Shown one piece after another: positions 8,212 to 16,440 of a stretch of 64,000 bases of DNA. Positions within the stretch are counted from its first letter, which is position 1. The number at the start of each line of letters is the position of its first letter. Origin of the DNA: Moheibacter sediminis (GTDB lineage Bacteria > Bacteroidota > Bacteroidia > Flavobacteriales > Weeksellaceae); assembly GCF_900176425.1 (NCBI RefSeq), contig NZ_FWXS01000001.1, forward strand, positions 434,001-498,000, written 5' to 3'. Below the pieces are notes generated by a model. That model was not told the origin of the DNA. It saw only the letters and a list, made by a program, of their open reading frames with translations, and did not search any database. The translations under genes and the position numbers were made by a program.

Positions 8212-9210
8212 ATGAGTGATTTAGATAATAAAAAGAAAGCATTACAATTGGTTTTGGACAAAATGGACAAAACCTACGGAAAAGGAACCGTGATGCGTAT
8301 GGGCGACAGCGCCGTTGATGATTCTATTGGGGTAATTCCTACAGGTTCATTAGGATTGGACATTGCTTTGGGGATTGGCGGTTATCCCCGCGGACGTGTG
8401 ATTGAAATCTACGGACCGGAATCTTCGGGTAAAACGACATTGACTTTACATGCCATTGCAGAAGCACAAAAAGCAGGCGGATTGGCAGCATTCATCGATG
8501 CTGAGCACGCTTTTGACCGTAATTATGCTGAGAAATTAGGGATTGATGTAGAAAATCTCATCATTTCTCAACCGGACAATGGCGAGCAGGCGTTGGAAAT
8601 TGCCGATAATTTGATTCGTTCGGGAGCGATTGACATCATTGTCATTGACTCAGTTGCGGCTTTGACGCCAAAAGCGGAAATCGAAGGTGAGATGGGTGAT
8701 TCCAAAATGGGATTGCAGGCACGTTTGATGTCGCAGGCTTTGAGAAAATTGACTGCAACCATCAATAAAACCAAATGTACTTGTATATTTATCAATCAGT
8801 TACGTGAAAAAATAGGTGTGATGTTCGGAAATCCTGAAACGACAACCGGAGGAAACGCCTTGAAGTTTTATGCATCCGTTCGTTTAGACATTCGCCGTGT
8901 TTCTCAGATTAAAACCGGTGATGATCCAAGCGGAAACCATGTGCGTGTGAAAGTGGTGAAAAATAAGGTAGCACCACCTTTCCGTCAGGCAGAATTTGAC
9001 ATCATGTTTGGAGAAGGGATTTCTAAAGTAGGAGAAATCTTGGATGTAGGCGTTGAAAAAGGAATCGTTCAGAAAAGCGGTTCTTGGTATAGCTACAACG
9101 ACAGCAAACTTGGTCAGGGACGCGACGCTGTAAAAGATTTGTTGAAAGATAACCCCGAATTGTCAGAAGAACTGGAAGCAAACATCAAAGAAGCAATCGC
9201 TGCAGGATAG
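8212..9210 (+). CDS. recA: Recombinase RecA
   Basis: 332 residues, the usual RecA length. The Walker A motif GPESSGKT lies at 68-75 and the Walker B region around [12 protein letters not shown]. The L1 loop ([22 protein letters not shown]) and L2 loop ([30 protein letters not shown]) are intact, as is the C-terminal region with the acidic tail [15 protein letters not shown]. RecA drives homologous strand exchange and stimulates LexA-type autocleavage. A strong hairpin terminator follows. Confidence 0.98.
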   Translation: MSDLDNKKKALQLVLDKMDKTYGKGTVMRMGDSAVDDSIGVIPTGSLGLDIALGIGGYPRGRVIEIYGPESSGKTTLTLHAIAEAQKAGGLAAFIDAEHAFDRNYAEKLGIDVENLIISQPDNGEQALEIADNLIRSGAIDIIVIDSVAALTPKAEIEGEMGDSKMGLQARLMSQALRKLTATINKTKCTCIFINQLREKIGVMFGNPETTTGGNALKFYASVRLDIRRVSQIKTGDDPSGNHVRVKVVKNKVAPPFRQAEFDIMFGEGISKVGEILDVGVEKGIVQKSGSWYSYNDSKLGQGRDAVKDLLKDNPELSEELEANIKEAIAAG

Positions 9211-9231
9211 TTTTAAATTTTGAATAAAAGC

Positions 9232-9272
9232 AATCGCATCAAATCACTCAAATGATTTGATGCGATTTTTTA
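9232..9272 (+). terminator. Strong Rho-independent terminator of recA
   Basis: A perfect 15-base stem (9232-9246 and 9253-9267, starting AATCGCATCAAATCA) with a 6-base loop and a T run. Confidence 0.92.
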
Positions 9273-9356
9273 TTGTGTTAAGTAAGAATTAGTTAAATGT
9301 TTAATGGGATTAATTTTTTTTATACATTTATACAAAACAATCAAAATAATTAACAC

Positions 9357-10964
9357 ATGAAAAAATTTACTTTCCTTCTGATTGCATTTGCAGGAATAAA
9401 CCTATCGGCGCAATCAGCTGCATACAATCCAAATGAAATTTTGGTGCGTTTTGCTCCCCAAGTTCAGCCTGAAGCACTTCGTGCACAAGGTTTACAATTT
9501 GAAAATGCTCAACAAATTTCTAAAGTATTGAACATTTGGAAACTTGAAGTGAATACCTCAAATTTTACAGAAAAACAGATTATCGGTGAATTTCATAGAA
9601 ATTCAAATGTTTTGGGTGCGCAGCTAAATCATATCGGTTCATTTCGTAACAACGAACCCAATGACCCGATGTACGACCAGCAATGGCAATATTATCAGGC
9701 AAATGACAAAGACATTGATGCTGATGAGGCTTGGGAAATCACAACGGGCGGACTCAATACAGATGGTGATGAAATTGTGGTGGCAGTCATTGATGATGGA
9801 ATAAACCTTAATCATCCTGATATAGAAGACAATCTTTGGATAAATCAAGGTGAGATTCCAGGGGATGGTATTGACAATGATAACAATGGCTACATAGATG
9901 ATGTATATGGATGGAATATTATCAGCAACAACGGAAATGTCAATATTGGCGGCTGGCACGGGACACCTGTTTCAGGAATCATAGGAGCAGTGGGTGATAA
10001 TGGAATCGGAGTAGCAGGGGTTAACTGGAATGTGAAAATAATGACAATAGCTCCGATCAGTACACTGGAATCAAATGTTATTGAAGCTTATGATTATGCA
10101 TTGCAAGCCAGAATCAGATTCAATGAAACAAATGGTGAAGAAGGAGCTTTGGTCGTAGCAACCAATTCTTCTTGGGGAGTTGATTTTGGGCAGCCTGAAG
10201 ACGCACCTCTTTGGTGTGCTTTCTATGATGAAATGGGAGAAGCCGGAATTTTGAGCGCGGGTGCAACCATCAACGGAAACCAAAATGTAGATGTAGTAGG
10301 GGATTTGCCAACTGCCTGCCCGAGCGACTATTTGATTACCGTAACCAATATGAATCAAAATGATGTAAAAGTAAATGGAGCAGGTTATGGGTTGGAAACC
10401 ATAGATTTAGGAGCGCATGGTGAAAATGCATTTACGACGGCGTTTTCAGGCTATGGTGGATTTGGGGGAACTTCAGGTGCGACTCCGCATGTGGCAGGAA
10501 CTATAGCATTGCTGTATTCTGCGCCATGTGAAAGTTTTACTGCATTGGCAAAATCAGATCCGGCAGGGGCCGCTCAGAAAATCAGGAATTATATCTTTGA
10601 CGGTGTTGACCCAAATCCTTCTTTAGAAGGAATTACCGTTACTGGTGGAAGATTAAACGTAAACAATGCTGTTCAGCTTCTGATGGAAGAATGTGAAGTG
10701 ATGAACACTGAAAATATGCAATTTGCGAATTCAGTTGAAATTTATCCAAATCCTGCAAAAGAAAAATTGATGATTAGCAACAAAGATGGGAAATTGATTG
10801 ACCAGATTCAGATCTTTTCAATGGATGGGAAATTAATCAAATCTCAAAATAAATTAATTTCAAATGAAGTTGATGTAACTGTACTTCCCAAAGGCGTTTA
10901 TAAAATCAGAATTAAATTCAACGGACAACAAAATTTGATTTCGAAAAAATTTATCAAAAATTAA
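9357..10964 (+). CDS. Secreted subtilisin-like serine peptidase (S8) with type IX sorting domain
   Basis: 535 residues. A signal peptide (1-18, ending LSAQ) is followed by a short propeptide-like segment. The catalytic domain spans about 115-440, with the Asp in VVAVIDDGINLNHPD, the His in GWHGTPVSGIIGA and the Ser in GGTSGATPHVAGT, the complete S8 triad. A Ca-binding-like stretch DGIDNDNNGYIDD lies between Asp and His. The last 75 or so residues (VEIYPNPAKEKLMIS to VYKIRIKFNGQ) are a type A T9SS sorting domain, so the enzyme is exported through SprA/PorU-type machinery to the cell surface or medium. Substrate specificity is unknown. It has its own terminator. Confidence 0.94.
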   Translation: MKKFTFLLIAFAGINLSAQSAAYNPNEILVRFAPQVQPEALRAQGLQFENAQQISKVLNIWKLEVNTSNFTEKQIIGEFHRNSNVLGAQLNHIGSFRNNEPNDPMYDQQWQYYQANDKDIDADEAWEITTGGLNTDGDEIVVAVIDDGINLNHPDIEDNLWINQGEIPGDGIDNDNNGYIDDVYGWNIISNNGNVNIGGWHGTPVSGIIGAVGDNGIGVAGVNWNVKIMTIAPISTLESNVIEAYDYALQARIRFNETNGEEGALVVATNSSWGVDFGQPEDAPLWCAFYDEMGEAGILSAGATINGNQNVDVVGDLPTACPSDYLITVTNMNQNDVKVNGAGYGLETIDLGAHGENAFTTAFSGYGGFGGTSGATPHVAGTIALLYSAPCESFTALAKSDPAGAAQKIRNYIFDGVDPNPSLEGITVTGGRLNVNNAVQLLMEECEVMNTENMQFANSVEIYPNPAKEKLMISNKDGKLIDQIQIFSMDGKLIKSQNKLISNEVDVTVLPKGVYKIRIKFNGQQNLISKKFIKN

Positions 10965-10989
10965 ACATAACTAAATTAAAAATCCTCGT

Positions 10990-11032
10990 AAGCTTTGACA
11001 AGGTTCTGAACTTAGTCAAAGCTTTTTATTTT
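10990..11032 (+). terminator. Rho-independent terminator of the S8 peptidase gene
   Basis: Ten-base stem AAGCTTTGAC / GTCAAAGCTT (10990-10999 and 11015-11024), a 15-base loop and a T-rich tail. The rest of the 301-base gap up to nadB (10965-11265) holds only the promoter and repeat described next; no ORF, tRNA or other hairpin was seen. Confidence 0.85.
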
Positions 11033-11212
11033 AATAAAAATTCAACTCATCTTGCTGTCACAATAAACCTCAATCCAAATTATCAAAATTAGTGACTAAA
11101 ATGCTCAAATTTACTTCAAAACCCATTCACAGTAAGGGTTTTGCAAGGTCTGCACACAGGTAAAACAGTTACGCAAACAAGTATTCAAATTCCCAATTTT
11201 ACTTTAGACATT

Positions 11213-11237
11213 ATACTTTGTACAATTCTACTTAAAT
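11213..11237 (+). repeat. 25-base repeat, copy 1 (nadB promoter region)
   Basis: A 25-base stretch beginning ATACTTTGTACAATTC, identical to the minus-strand sequence at 24527-24551 upstream of glnS. Both copies carry the TTTG that serves as -33 element, and both lie 29-34 bases from the start codon. Confidence 0.9.
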
Positions 11238-11246
11238 CTTATCTTG
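11217..11246 (+). promoter_or_regulatory. Candidate promoter of nadB
   Basis: TTTG (11217-11220), 19-base spacer, then TATCTTG (11240-11246), one step from the TAnnTTTG consensus, 19 bases upstream of the nadB ATG. Confidence 0.45.
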
Positions 11247-11265
11247 CAAGTCAATTTAGAATGAA

Positions 11266-12840
11266 ATGATTACAACAGACGTACTTGTCATCGGTTCCGG
11301 AATTTCGGGGCTGTCTTATGCGATTAAAATTGCTCAAAAATTACCCGAAGCCAAAATCACAATCGTAACCAAAGCCGATGGAGAAGAGTCCAATACCAAA
11401 TATGCGCAGGGCGGCGTTGCCGTTGTGACCGATTTCGAGAATGACAGTTTCGAAAAACACATCGAAGATACATTGCGCGCCGGAGACGGTTTGTGCAAGC
11501 GAGAAGCAGTGGAGGTCGTTGTTAAAGAAGGTCCCCAGCGTTTCCGTGAAATCGTGGAATGGGGCGCACAATTTGACAAGAGTGACGTCGGAAGTTATGA
11601 TTTGGGACGCGAGGGCGGACATACCGAAAACCGCGTCGTTCACCACAAAGACATTACAGGTTATGAGATCGAAAGAGCGCTTTTGGCAGTGGTGGAAAAC
11701 ACGTCAAACATCAAATTACTGCCGCACCATTACGTGATTGATTTGATTACCGAACATCACATTCAGGGCGAGGATTTCAATAAATTTAACCTGAATTGTT
11801 ACGGTGCTTATGTGTTGGATTTAAAATCTGAAAAAGTAAAAAGAATTACTTCAAAAATTACGCTCATGGCCACGGGCGGCTGCGGTCATGTATATAAGAA
11901 CACGACCAATCCTGTAATTGCAACCGGCGACGGAATTGGTTTGGCGCACAGGGCGAAGGCAAAAATTTCGCACATGCAGTTCATTCAGTTTCATCCGACT
12001 GCATTTTACAGTAAGCATTCGGGGCAGTTATTTCTAATTTCCGAAGCCGTTCGCGGATTCGGCGCGAAATTAAAAACAAAAGACGGACATCCGTTCATGC
12101 ATAAATATGATGAACGTGAGGAATTGGCTTCGCGTGACATCGTTGCACGTGCCATCGACAACGAAATGAAATTGCGCGGTGATGATTATGTTTGTTTGGA
12201 TTGCCGTGATTCGGACAAAGAAAAATTCCTTGCACATTTCCCAAACATTTACGAAAAATGTCAGGAAGAAGGTTTGGATATGTTCAAAGATTTGATTCCT
12301 GTGGTGCCGGCAGCACATTATTTATGCGGAGGAATTGATGTGGATTTGGAAGGGCAATCGACCATCCAAAACATGTTTGCCGTGGGCGAATGTACCAATA
12401 CCGGTTTGCACGGCGCGAATCGCCTGGCTTCGAATTCCTTGTTGGAAGCGATGGTTTTTGGGCACCGCGCTGCATTGAAATCAGTTGAATTGTTGCAAAA
12501 GAATGATTTTCATTTTGATAAAATTGACAAAATTCCGGAATGGAATGACGAAGGCCTGACTGTTCCCAATGAAATGGTTTTGCTCAATTATTTAAAGAAA
12601 GAATTGCAAATCATCATGAGTGATTTGGTCGGAATCGTGCGAAGCAATGCCCGTTTGGATTTGGCAAAAAAGAAAGAAGAAGAAATTTACCAATCGGTAA
12701 AAGAAATTTATAAAATGAATTTACTTTCGCCACAACTTTCCGAATTGAGGAATTTGGTGAGCGTCGCTTGGCTGATTATCACACAAAGCATCGAACAGAA
12801 GGAAAATAGAGGTGCTTTTTTTAATAAGGATTTGGAATAA
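11266..12840 (+). CDS. nadB: L-aspartate oxidase
   Basis: 524 residues. The N-terminal FAD-binding motif VIGSGISGLSYAIKIA is followed by the conserved NTKYAQGGVAVV, the active-site region GREGGHTENRVVHHKDITG, the succinate-dehydrogenase/NadB-type IQFHPTAFY and RGFGAKL, the substrate Arg in ASRDIVARAI, and GLHGANRLASNSLLEAMVFG. It oxidises L-aspartate to iminoaspartate, the first step of de novo NAD synthesis, with fumarate or oxygen as acceptor. nadA and nadC are not in the window. The gene carries its own promoter; the next gene starts only 16 bases after the stop, so read-through into the TonB-C-like cluster is possible. Confidence 0.96.
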   Translation: MITTDVLVIGSGISGLSYAIKIAQKLPEAKITIVTKADGEESNTKYAQGGVAVVTDFENDSFEKHIEDTLRAGDGLCKREAVEVVVKEGPQRFREIVEWGAQFDKSDVGSYDLGREGGHTENRVVHHKDITGYEIERALLAVVENTSNIKLLPHHYVIDLITEHHIQGEDFNKFNLNCYGAYVLDLKSEKVKRITSKITLMATGGCGHVYKNTTNPVIATGDGIGLAHRAKAKISHMQFIQFHPTAFYSKHSGQLFLISEAVRGFGAKLKTKDGHPFMHKYDEREELASRDIVARAIDNEMKLRGDDYVCLDCRDSDKEKFLAHFPNIYEKCQEEGLDMFKDLIPVVPAAHYLCGGIDVDLEGQSTIQNMFAVGECTNTGLHGANRLASNSLLEAMVFGHRAALKSVELLQKNDFHFDKIDKIPEWNDEGLTVPNEMVLLNYLKKELQIIMSDLVGIVRSNARLDLAKKKEEEIYQSVKEIYKMNLLSPQLSELRNLVSVAWLIITQSIEQKENRGAFFNKDLE

Positions 12841-12856
12841 ATTCAAAAAATCAATC

Positions 12857-13366
12857 ATGAAAAAACTATTTACAGCATTATGTTTTGCTATTTCTTTGGG
12901 TGGATTTTCTCAGGAAAGCCAGATTTGGTCAATCCCTACATCTCCCGCAGCACCTGCGAAAATAATAAAATCTGACAATTTCACTGCCAGAGAAGTTGAC
13001 AAAATGGTTGTTTTGAAAGAATGTCAAAAGACAGATGAAAATAATAAAAATGACTTGCAGAGATGTATGGCTGAAATCTTAAAAAGTAGAATTGAAGAAA
13101 GTTATTCGGAGTTTGATGGAAAAGCCGATAGTCTACAAATACAAGATGCCATGATGAAGCTGCAATTTGTACTAGATAAAAACGAGAAAGTAAATGACAT
13201 TAAAACAGTTAGCGGAGGAAACTCTCATTTTTCAGAATTTGTAAAAAAAGTTTTTGAAGAGATGAAAGAAACAATTGAATTCGAATCAGCACAAATTGGT
13301 GGTGAGAAAGTAAATTTAGTATTTCAGTTACCTGTAAAATATCTTCGCAACCGAGAGCAAAATTGA
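12857..13366 (+). CDS. Exported TonB-C-like domain protein, cluster member 1
   Basis: 169 residues from the ATG at 12857 (an upstream start inside nadB is ignored because MKKLFTALCF is a clean signal peptide). Signal peptide about 1-18, then a linker, a Cys-containing helix (VVLKECQKTDENN and DLQRCMAEILKSRI) and a C-terminal TonB-C-like fold: KLQFVLDKNEKVNDIK, a helix, then an FQLPVKYL strand. The pattern (two Cys about 20 apart, then the TonB-C signature) is shared with the next three genes and is common in small Flavobacteriales periplasmic proteins. It lacks the Pro-rich spacer and inner-membrane helix of a true TonB, so an energy-transducing role is unlikely. Function unknown. Confidence 0.75.
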   Translation: MKKLFTALCFAISLGGFSQESQIWSIPTSPAAPAKIIKSDNFTAREVDKMVVLKECQKTDENNKNDLQRCMAEILKSRIEESYSEFDGKADSLQIQDAMMKLQFVLDKNEKVNDIKTVSGGNSHFSEFVKKVFEEMKETIEFESAQIGGEKVNLVFQLPVKYLRNREQN

Positions 13367-13374
13367 ATTAACAA

Positions 13375-13860
13375 ATGAAAAAAATAATCCTAACTTTTAC
13401 ATTATTCCTTTTCGGGATCGGCATTTTAAACGCCCAGGAGGCGCCGGGAATAGTTGGGGTGGCACCCCAAATAGTTGAGAATTTAGACGAAATTATCAGT
13501 AAACCGATTCTTCCGGGTTGTGAACATATTCAGGATACAAATAGTGTTGAAGTGGAAAGCTGTTTCCGCAGTATTATGAATGTTAAAATAACAAACCAAC
13601 TTCTCTCAAAAGTAAGCGAAATTGGTGATATTGGGCTTGATCGATTGACTTCAATTGTGACTGTAGTGATAACAAAAGAAGGATTGATGAGCAATGTGAA
13701 AATTGAAAGTACCAATGATGCTCAATTTGGGAAAATCGTCGAACAACAAATGAATCAAATCGCAGCTAATGTTCCATCCATCACTCCCGCAAAATCAAAT
13801 AATGGAGAAGCTGTAAACTATATGTACCGAATTCCTGTAACATTTGTTTTTACGGATTAA
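13375..13860 (+). CDS. Exported TonB-C-like domain protein, cluster member 2
   Basis: 161 residues; signal peptide 1-20 (ending LNAQ). The Cys helix reads ILPGCEHIQDTNSVEVESCFRSIM; then SIVTVVITKEGLMSNVKIES, and the final strand YMYRIPVTFVF follows a typical TonB-C segment ITPAKSNNGEAVNY. Same architecture as its neighbours but only distantly similar in sequence, so the duplications are old or fast-evolving. It starts 8 bases after the previous stop and so probably shares its transcript. Confidence 0.75.
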   Translation: MKKIILTFTLFLFGIGILNAQEAPGIVGVAPQIVENLDEIISKPILPGCEHIQDTNSVEVESCFRSIMNVKITNQLLSKVSEIGDIGLDRLTSIVTVVITKEGLMSNVKIESTNDAQFGKIVEQQMNQIAANVPSITPAKSNNGEAVNYMYRIPVTFVFTD

Positions 13861-13898
13861 CCTAAATTTGGAGCAAAAAAAATATCCAACCTCAAATT

Positions 13899-14777
13899 AT
13901 GAAACACTATTTATCACTTACATTTTTACTTTATTTATTTGTTTTGAATGCTCAGAATTCTGAATTAAATAAAATCCCTATAGATGTATCTAAAAAAGAA
14001 TTGACAGCAAAAGAAGTAAGTCACATGGCGGTTTTTCCGGGATGTGAAAACCATGATGTCAACGATAAAAAAGTTTTGCAAAGTTGTATTGCATCTGAAA
14101 TTAATAGCCGATTGGGCGCTAAACTTGAAAATTTCGCCGAAGAATTAGATAAAAAAGGATACACTTCAGCTGTTGCGAAACTACAATTTGTTATAGATAA
14201 AAATGGAAAAATCATTCAGGTAAAAGCAATGGAAGGAGGAAATGCAGATCTTAAAGAAGCTTCTAAAAATGCTTTGATAGAAATTTCAAATGAAATTGGA
14301 AAAATTTCTCCTGCAACTCTGGAGGATGGCACGCCCGTCAATTTGATTTTTCAATTACCTGTCAAATATGTGGTCACACAAGATGAGGAACAGCCACAAT
14401 TTGAATGGAACGAATTGGTTTTGGCAACATTAAAAGATAATAATATAATGTATGAAATACGTGCTTCTAAAAATGAAGAGTTGTTAGTATATGAAATTTC
14501 GCAAGAGAGTCAAATATTTTTAGGTAAATACAAATTCCTGAATGAAATTTATATGGTTGAACCTTATAGGTCAATTTACGAAAAAGCAGACGGTAAAAAT
14601 TTGATAACAGAAGGTGATTTAAATAATACATTTTACAGATTTTATAGTCAGAAAGATGATGTTTCAAAGGTTTTTATATATCAAGTTGTAAATGGTAAAG
14701 AAAATTTATCTGAAACATTGAATTTCAAAGATTTCTTTTTTCTGCCAAAATATTCAGAGTTACTAAAAAGAAATTAG
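13899..14777 (+). CDS. Exported two-module protein: TonB-C-like domain plus C-terminal unknown module, cluster member 3
   Basis: 292 residues; signal peptide 1-18. The first module (about 35-160) has VFPGCENHDVNDKKVLQSCI, KLQFVIDKNGKIIQVKAMEGG and VNLIFQLPVKYVV, the full Cys-helix plus TonB-C pattern. The second module (about 168-292) is homologous to the whole mature 158-residue protein at 15325-15801: NELVLATLKDNNIMYEIRAS against DEIVLFTLVEGDLRYEIRLF, LGKYKFLNEIYMVEPYRS against LGKFMNLMEVERSEPYKT, and FLPKYSELLKRN against SPFAPLLRRD. So the two modules exist both fused and separate in one cluster, which suggests they work together. No enzyme motif is seen. Confidence 0.75.
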   Translation: MKHYLSLTFLLYLFVLNAQNSELNKIPIDVSKKELTAKEVSHMAVFPGCENHDVNDKKVLQSCIASEINSRLGAKLENFAEELDKKGYTSAVAKLQFVIDKNGKIIQVKAMEGGNADLKEASKNALIEISNEIGKISPATLEDGTPVNLIFQLPVKYVVTQDEEQPQFEWNELVLATLKDNNIMYEIRASKNEELLVYEISQESQIFLGKYKFLNEIYMVEPYRSIYEKADGKNLITEGDLNNTFYRFYSQKDDVSKVFIYQVVNGKENLSETLNFKDFFFLPKYSELLKRN

Positions 14778-14778
14778 G

Positions 14779-15276
14779 ATGAAAAAATTCTGCTTGAATT
14801 TTGTATTAATCTTATTTACACCTTTCATTTCAAATGCACAAGAAAAACCTTATATTGAATATGAAAGACCAAAATATTCAACCGGTCCATATCCTAAAAT
14901 TTCCCCAATATTTCCAGGATGTGAAATATTTAAAGAAAATAATGATTTGCTTGATAGATGTTTTGGAGTTAAAGTCGCGAATAAAATTGCTGAAAAACTC
15001 GAAATGGAAATTTTATTTGATTCTAAAACAGACAGTGCAAGTTTAAATATTTTCCGAACTAAAGTAATTATCGATATTAAGCAATCTGGAAAATTAGAAA
15101 TGAAGCTGAAGGAAAGAGTTTATTCTGAATTTGAAAATCAATTAGTTGAGAAATTAAATGCAATTTCAGATAAAACGACTGGGATAATTCCTGCAAAACT
15201 GGAAAATAATTATTGTTCCGTTTACAGATATCAACTTCCTATAATGTTTGATTTAACAGAATGGAACGAATATTGA
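14779..15276 (+). CDS. Exported TonB-C-like domain protein, cluster member 4
   Basis: 165 residues; signal peptide 1-20 (ending SNAQ). The Cys pair is in IFPGCEIFKENNDLLDRCFG; the TonB-C-like part (TKVIIDIKQSGKLEMK to YRYQLPIMFDLTEWNEY) is the most diverged of the four. The start is 1 base after the stop of member 3, indicating translational coupling. Markedly AT-rich. Function unknown. Confidence 0.72.
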   Translation: MKKFCLNFVLILFTPFISNAQEKPYIEYERPKYSTGPYPKISPIFPGCEIFKENNDLLDRCFGVKVANKIAEKLEMEILFDSKTDSASLNIFRTKVIIDIKQSGKLEMKLKERVYSEFENQLVEKLNAISDKTTGIIPAKLENNYCSVYRYQLPIMFDLTEWNEY

Positions 15277-15324
15277 TGTGAGATAAATCATGTTTTTGTT
15301 TATATTTGACTCAGATTTAGACTT

Positions 15325-15801
15325 ATGAAAAACTTTCTAACTTCAATGCTCTTTATTTCTTTGCTAAACTTTAGTTTTGCTCAGGAATTAGAAACATCTT
15401 CTCCCGTTGATGAAATCGTTCTATTTACTTTGGTAGAAGGAGATTTGCGTTATGAAATCAGGCTTTTTCAAAATAAAAACATCAAAACTTACGAAATCAA
15501 AAATGGAGAGATTACCTATTTGGGGAAATTCATGAATTTGATGGAAGTTGAAAGGTCGGAACCTTACAAAACATTGCTCACGAACGAAAGAAATGCTACC
15601 AAAACCTTTGTAACAGACGGTTATTTAGGGAATGATTTTTATGAAATTTACATTCACAATTTATTCAATACCAAAAAAGAGAAACCGATTTTTGTAGAAG
15701 TTTTGAAAGTGGAAGATAAAAAATCTGAGGTTGTTTCAAAATATGAAAAAGAATCAGATTTCAATGAATCACCTTTTGCTCCTTTGCTTCGCAGAGATTG
15801 A
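15325..15801 (+). CDS. Exported protein equal to the second module of cluster member 3
   Basis: 158 residues; signal peptide 1-19 (ending FAQ). The mature part matches residues about 168-292 of the protein at 13899-14777 along its length (YEIR, the LGKF/LGKY strand, EPYKT/EPYRS, a terminal LLRRD/LLKRN). It has no Cys and no TonB-C part. It is the free-standing form of a module otherwise fused to TonB-C. No function can be assigned. Confidence 0.72.
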   Translation: MKNFLTSMLFISLLNFSFAQELETSSPVDEIVLFTLVEGDLRYEIRLFQNKNIKTYEIKNGEITYLGKFMNLMEVERSEPYKTLLTNERNATKTFVTDGYLGNDFYEIYIHNLFNTKKEKPIFVEVLKVEDKKSEVVSKYEKESDFNESPFAPLLRRD

Positions 15802-15871
15802 TGTAAATGTTAAGAGATTTGCGCTAAGCGTTAATTTTCTACACTTTACTTTATACTTTTCACTTTATGCT

Positions 15872-15901
15872 TTTGCTTTCAGTAAATTCTGACTATTTTT
15901 G
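15872..15901 (+). promoter_or_regulatory. Promoter of ndk
   Basis: TTTG (15872-15875), an 18-base spacer, then TATTTTTG (15894-15901): a textbook Bacteroidota promoter, 21 bases before the ndk ATG. Confidence 0.6.
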
Positions 15902-15922
15902 CCGCTCAAAATAAAACAAAAA

Positions 15923-16342
15923 ATGTCAGGAAAAATTACCCTTACAATGATTAAACCCGATGCCGTAAAAAATGGTCACATCGGAAATATTTTAGCAGAT
16001 ATCACAACAGCCGGATTCGGAATCAAAGCTTTGAAATTGACACAATTGTCAAGAAGAGATGCTGAGTTGTTCTATTCAGTTCACAAAGAGCGTCCATTCT
16101 TTGGAGAATTGGTTGACTTCATGATTTCTGGACCAATAGTAGCTGCAATTTTGGAAAAAAACAATGCAATCGAAGAATTCAGAAACTTGATTGGAGCTAC
16201 AAATCCTCAAGAAGCTGCTGAAGGAACGATCCGTCAGAAATATGCTGAATCTATCGCTGCAAATGCAATCCACGGTTCTGACAGCGATGAAAATGCAATC
16301 ATCGAAGCAAACTTCCATTTCTCAGGAAGAGAAGTTTACTAA
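15923..16342 (+). CDS. ndk: Nucleoside-diphosphate kinase
   Basis: 139 residues from the ATG at 15923, which follows a good promoter; an in-frame TTG-like extension of 8 residues is rejected. [13 protein letters not shown] near the N-terminus and the active-site His in [12 protein letters not shown] are typical, and the length is that of the bacterial enzyme. It transfers the gamma phosphate from ATP to nucleoside diphosphates through a phosphohistidine. Monocistronic, with a strong terminator. Confidence 0.96.
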   Translation: MSGKITLTMIKPDAVKNGHIGNILADITTAGFGIKALKLTQLSRRDAELFYSVHKERPFFGELVDFMISGPIVAAILEKNNAIEEFRNLIGATNPQEAAEGTIRQKYAESIAANAIHGSDSDENAIIEANFHFSGREVY

Positions 16343-16367
16343 GAAAAATAGAAATATCTCAATAAAG

Positions 16368-16398
16368 AAAGCCGGTTCCCACAAAGAACCGGCTTTTC
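16368..16398 (+). terminator. Rho-independent terminator of ndk
   Basis: Eleven-base stem AAAGCCGGTTC / GAACCGGCTTT (16368-16378 and 16386-16396), a 7-base loop and T-rich tail. It lies between convergent genes, and A-richness on its left side means it may also work for the minus-strand RCC1 gene. Confidence 0.9.
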
Positions 16399-16440
16399 TA
16401 AACATAAAAATTAAACACAATGAGTTTCGGCTCAAGTCGG

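Noticed and set aside
11266-12840. NadB as the succinate dehydrogenase flavoprotein
   Set aside because: No sdhB/sdhC neighbours, and the length (524) and GREGGHTENRVVH pattern fit L-aspartate oxidase.
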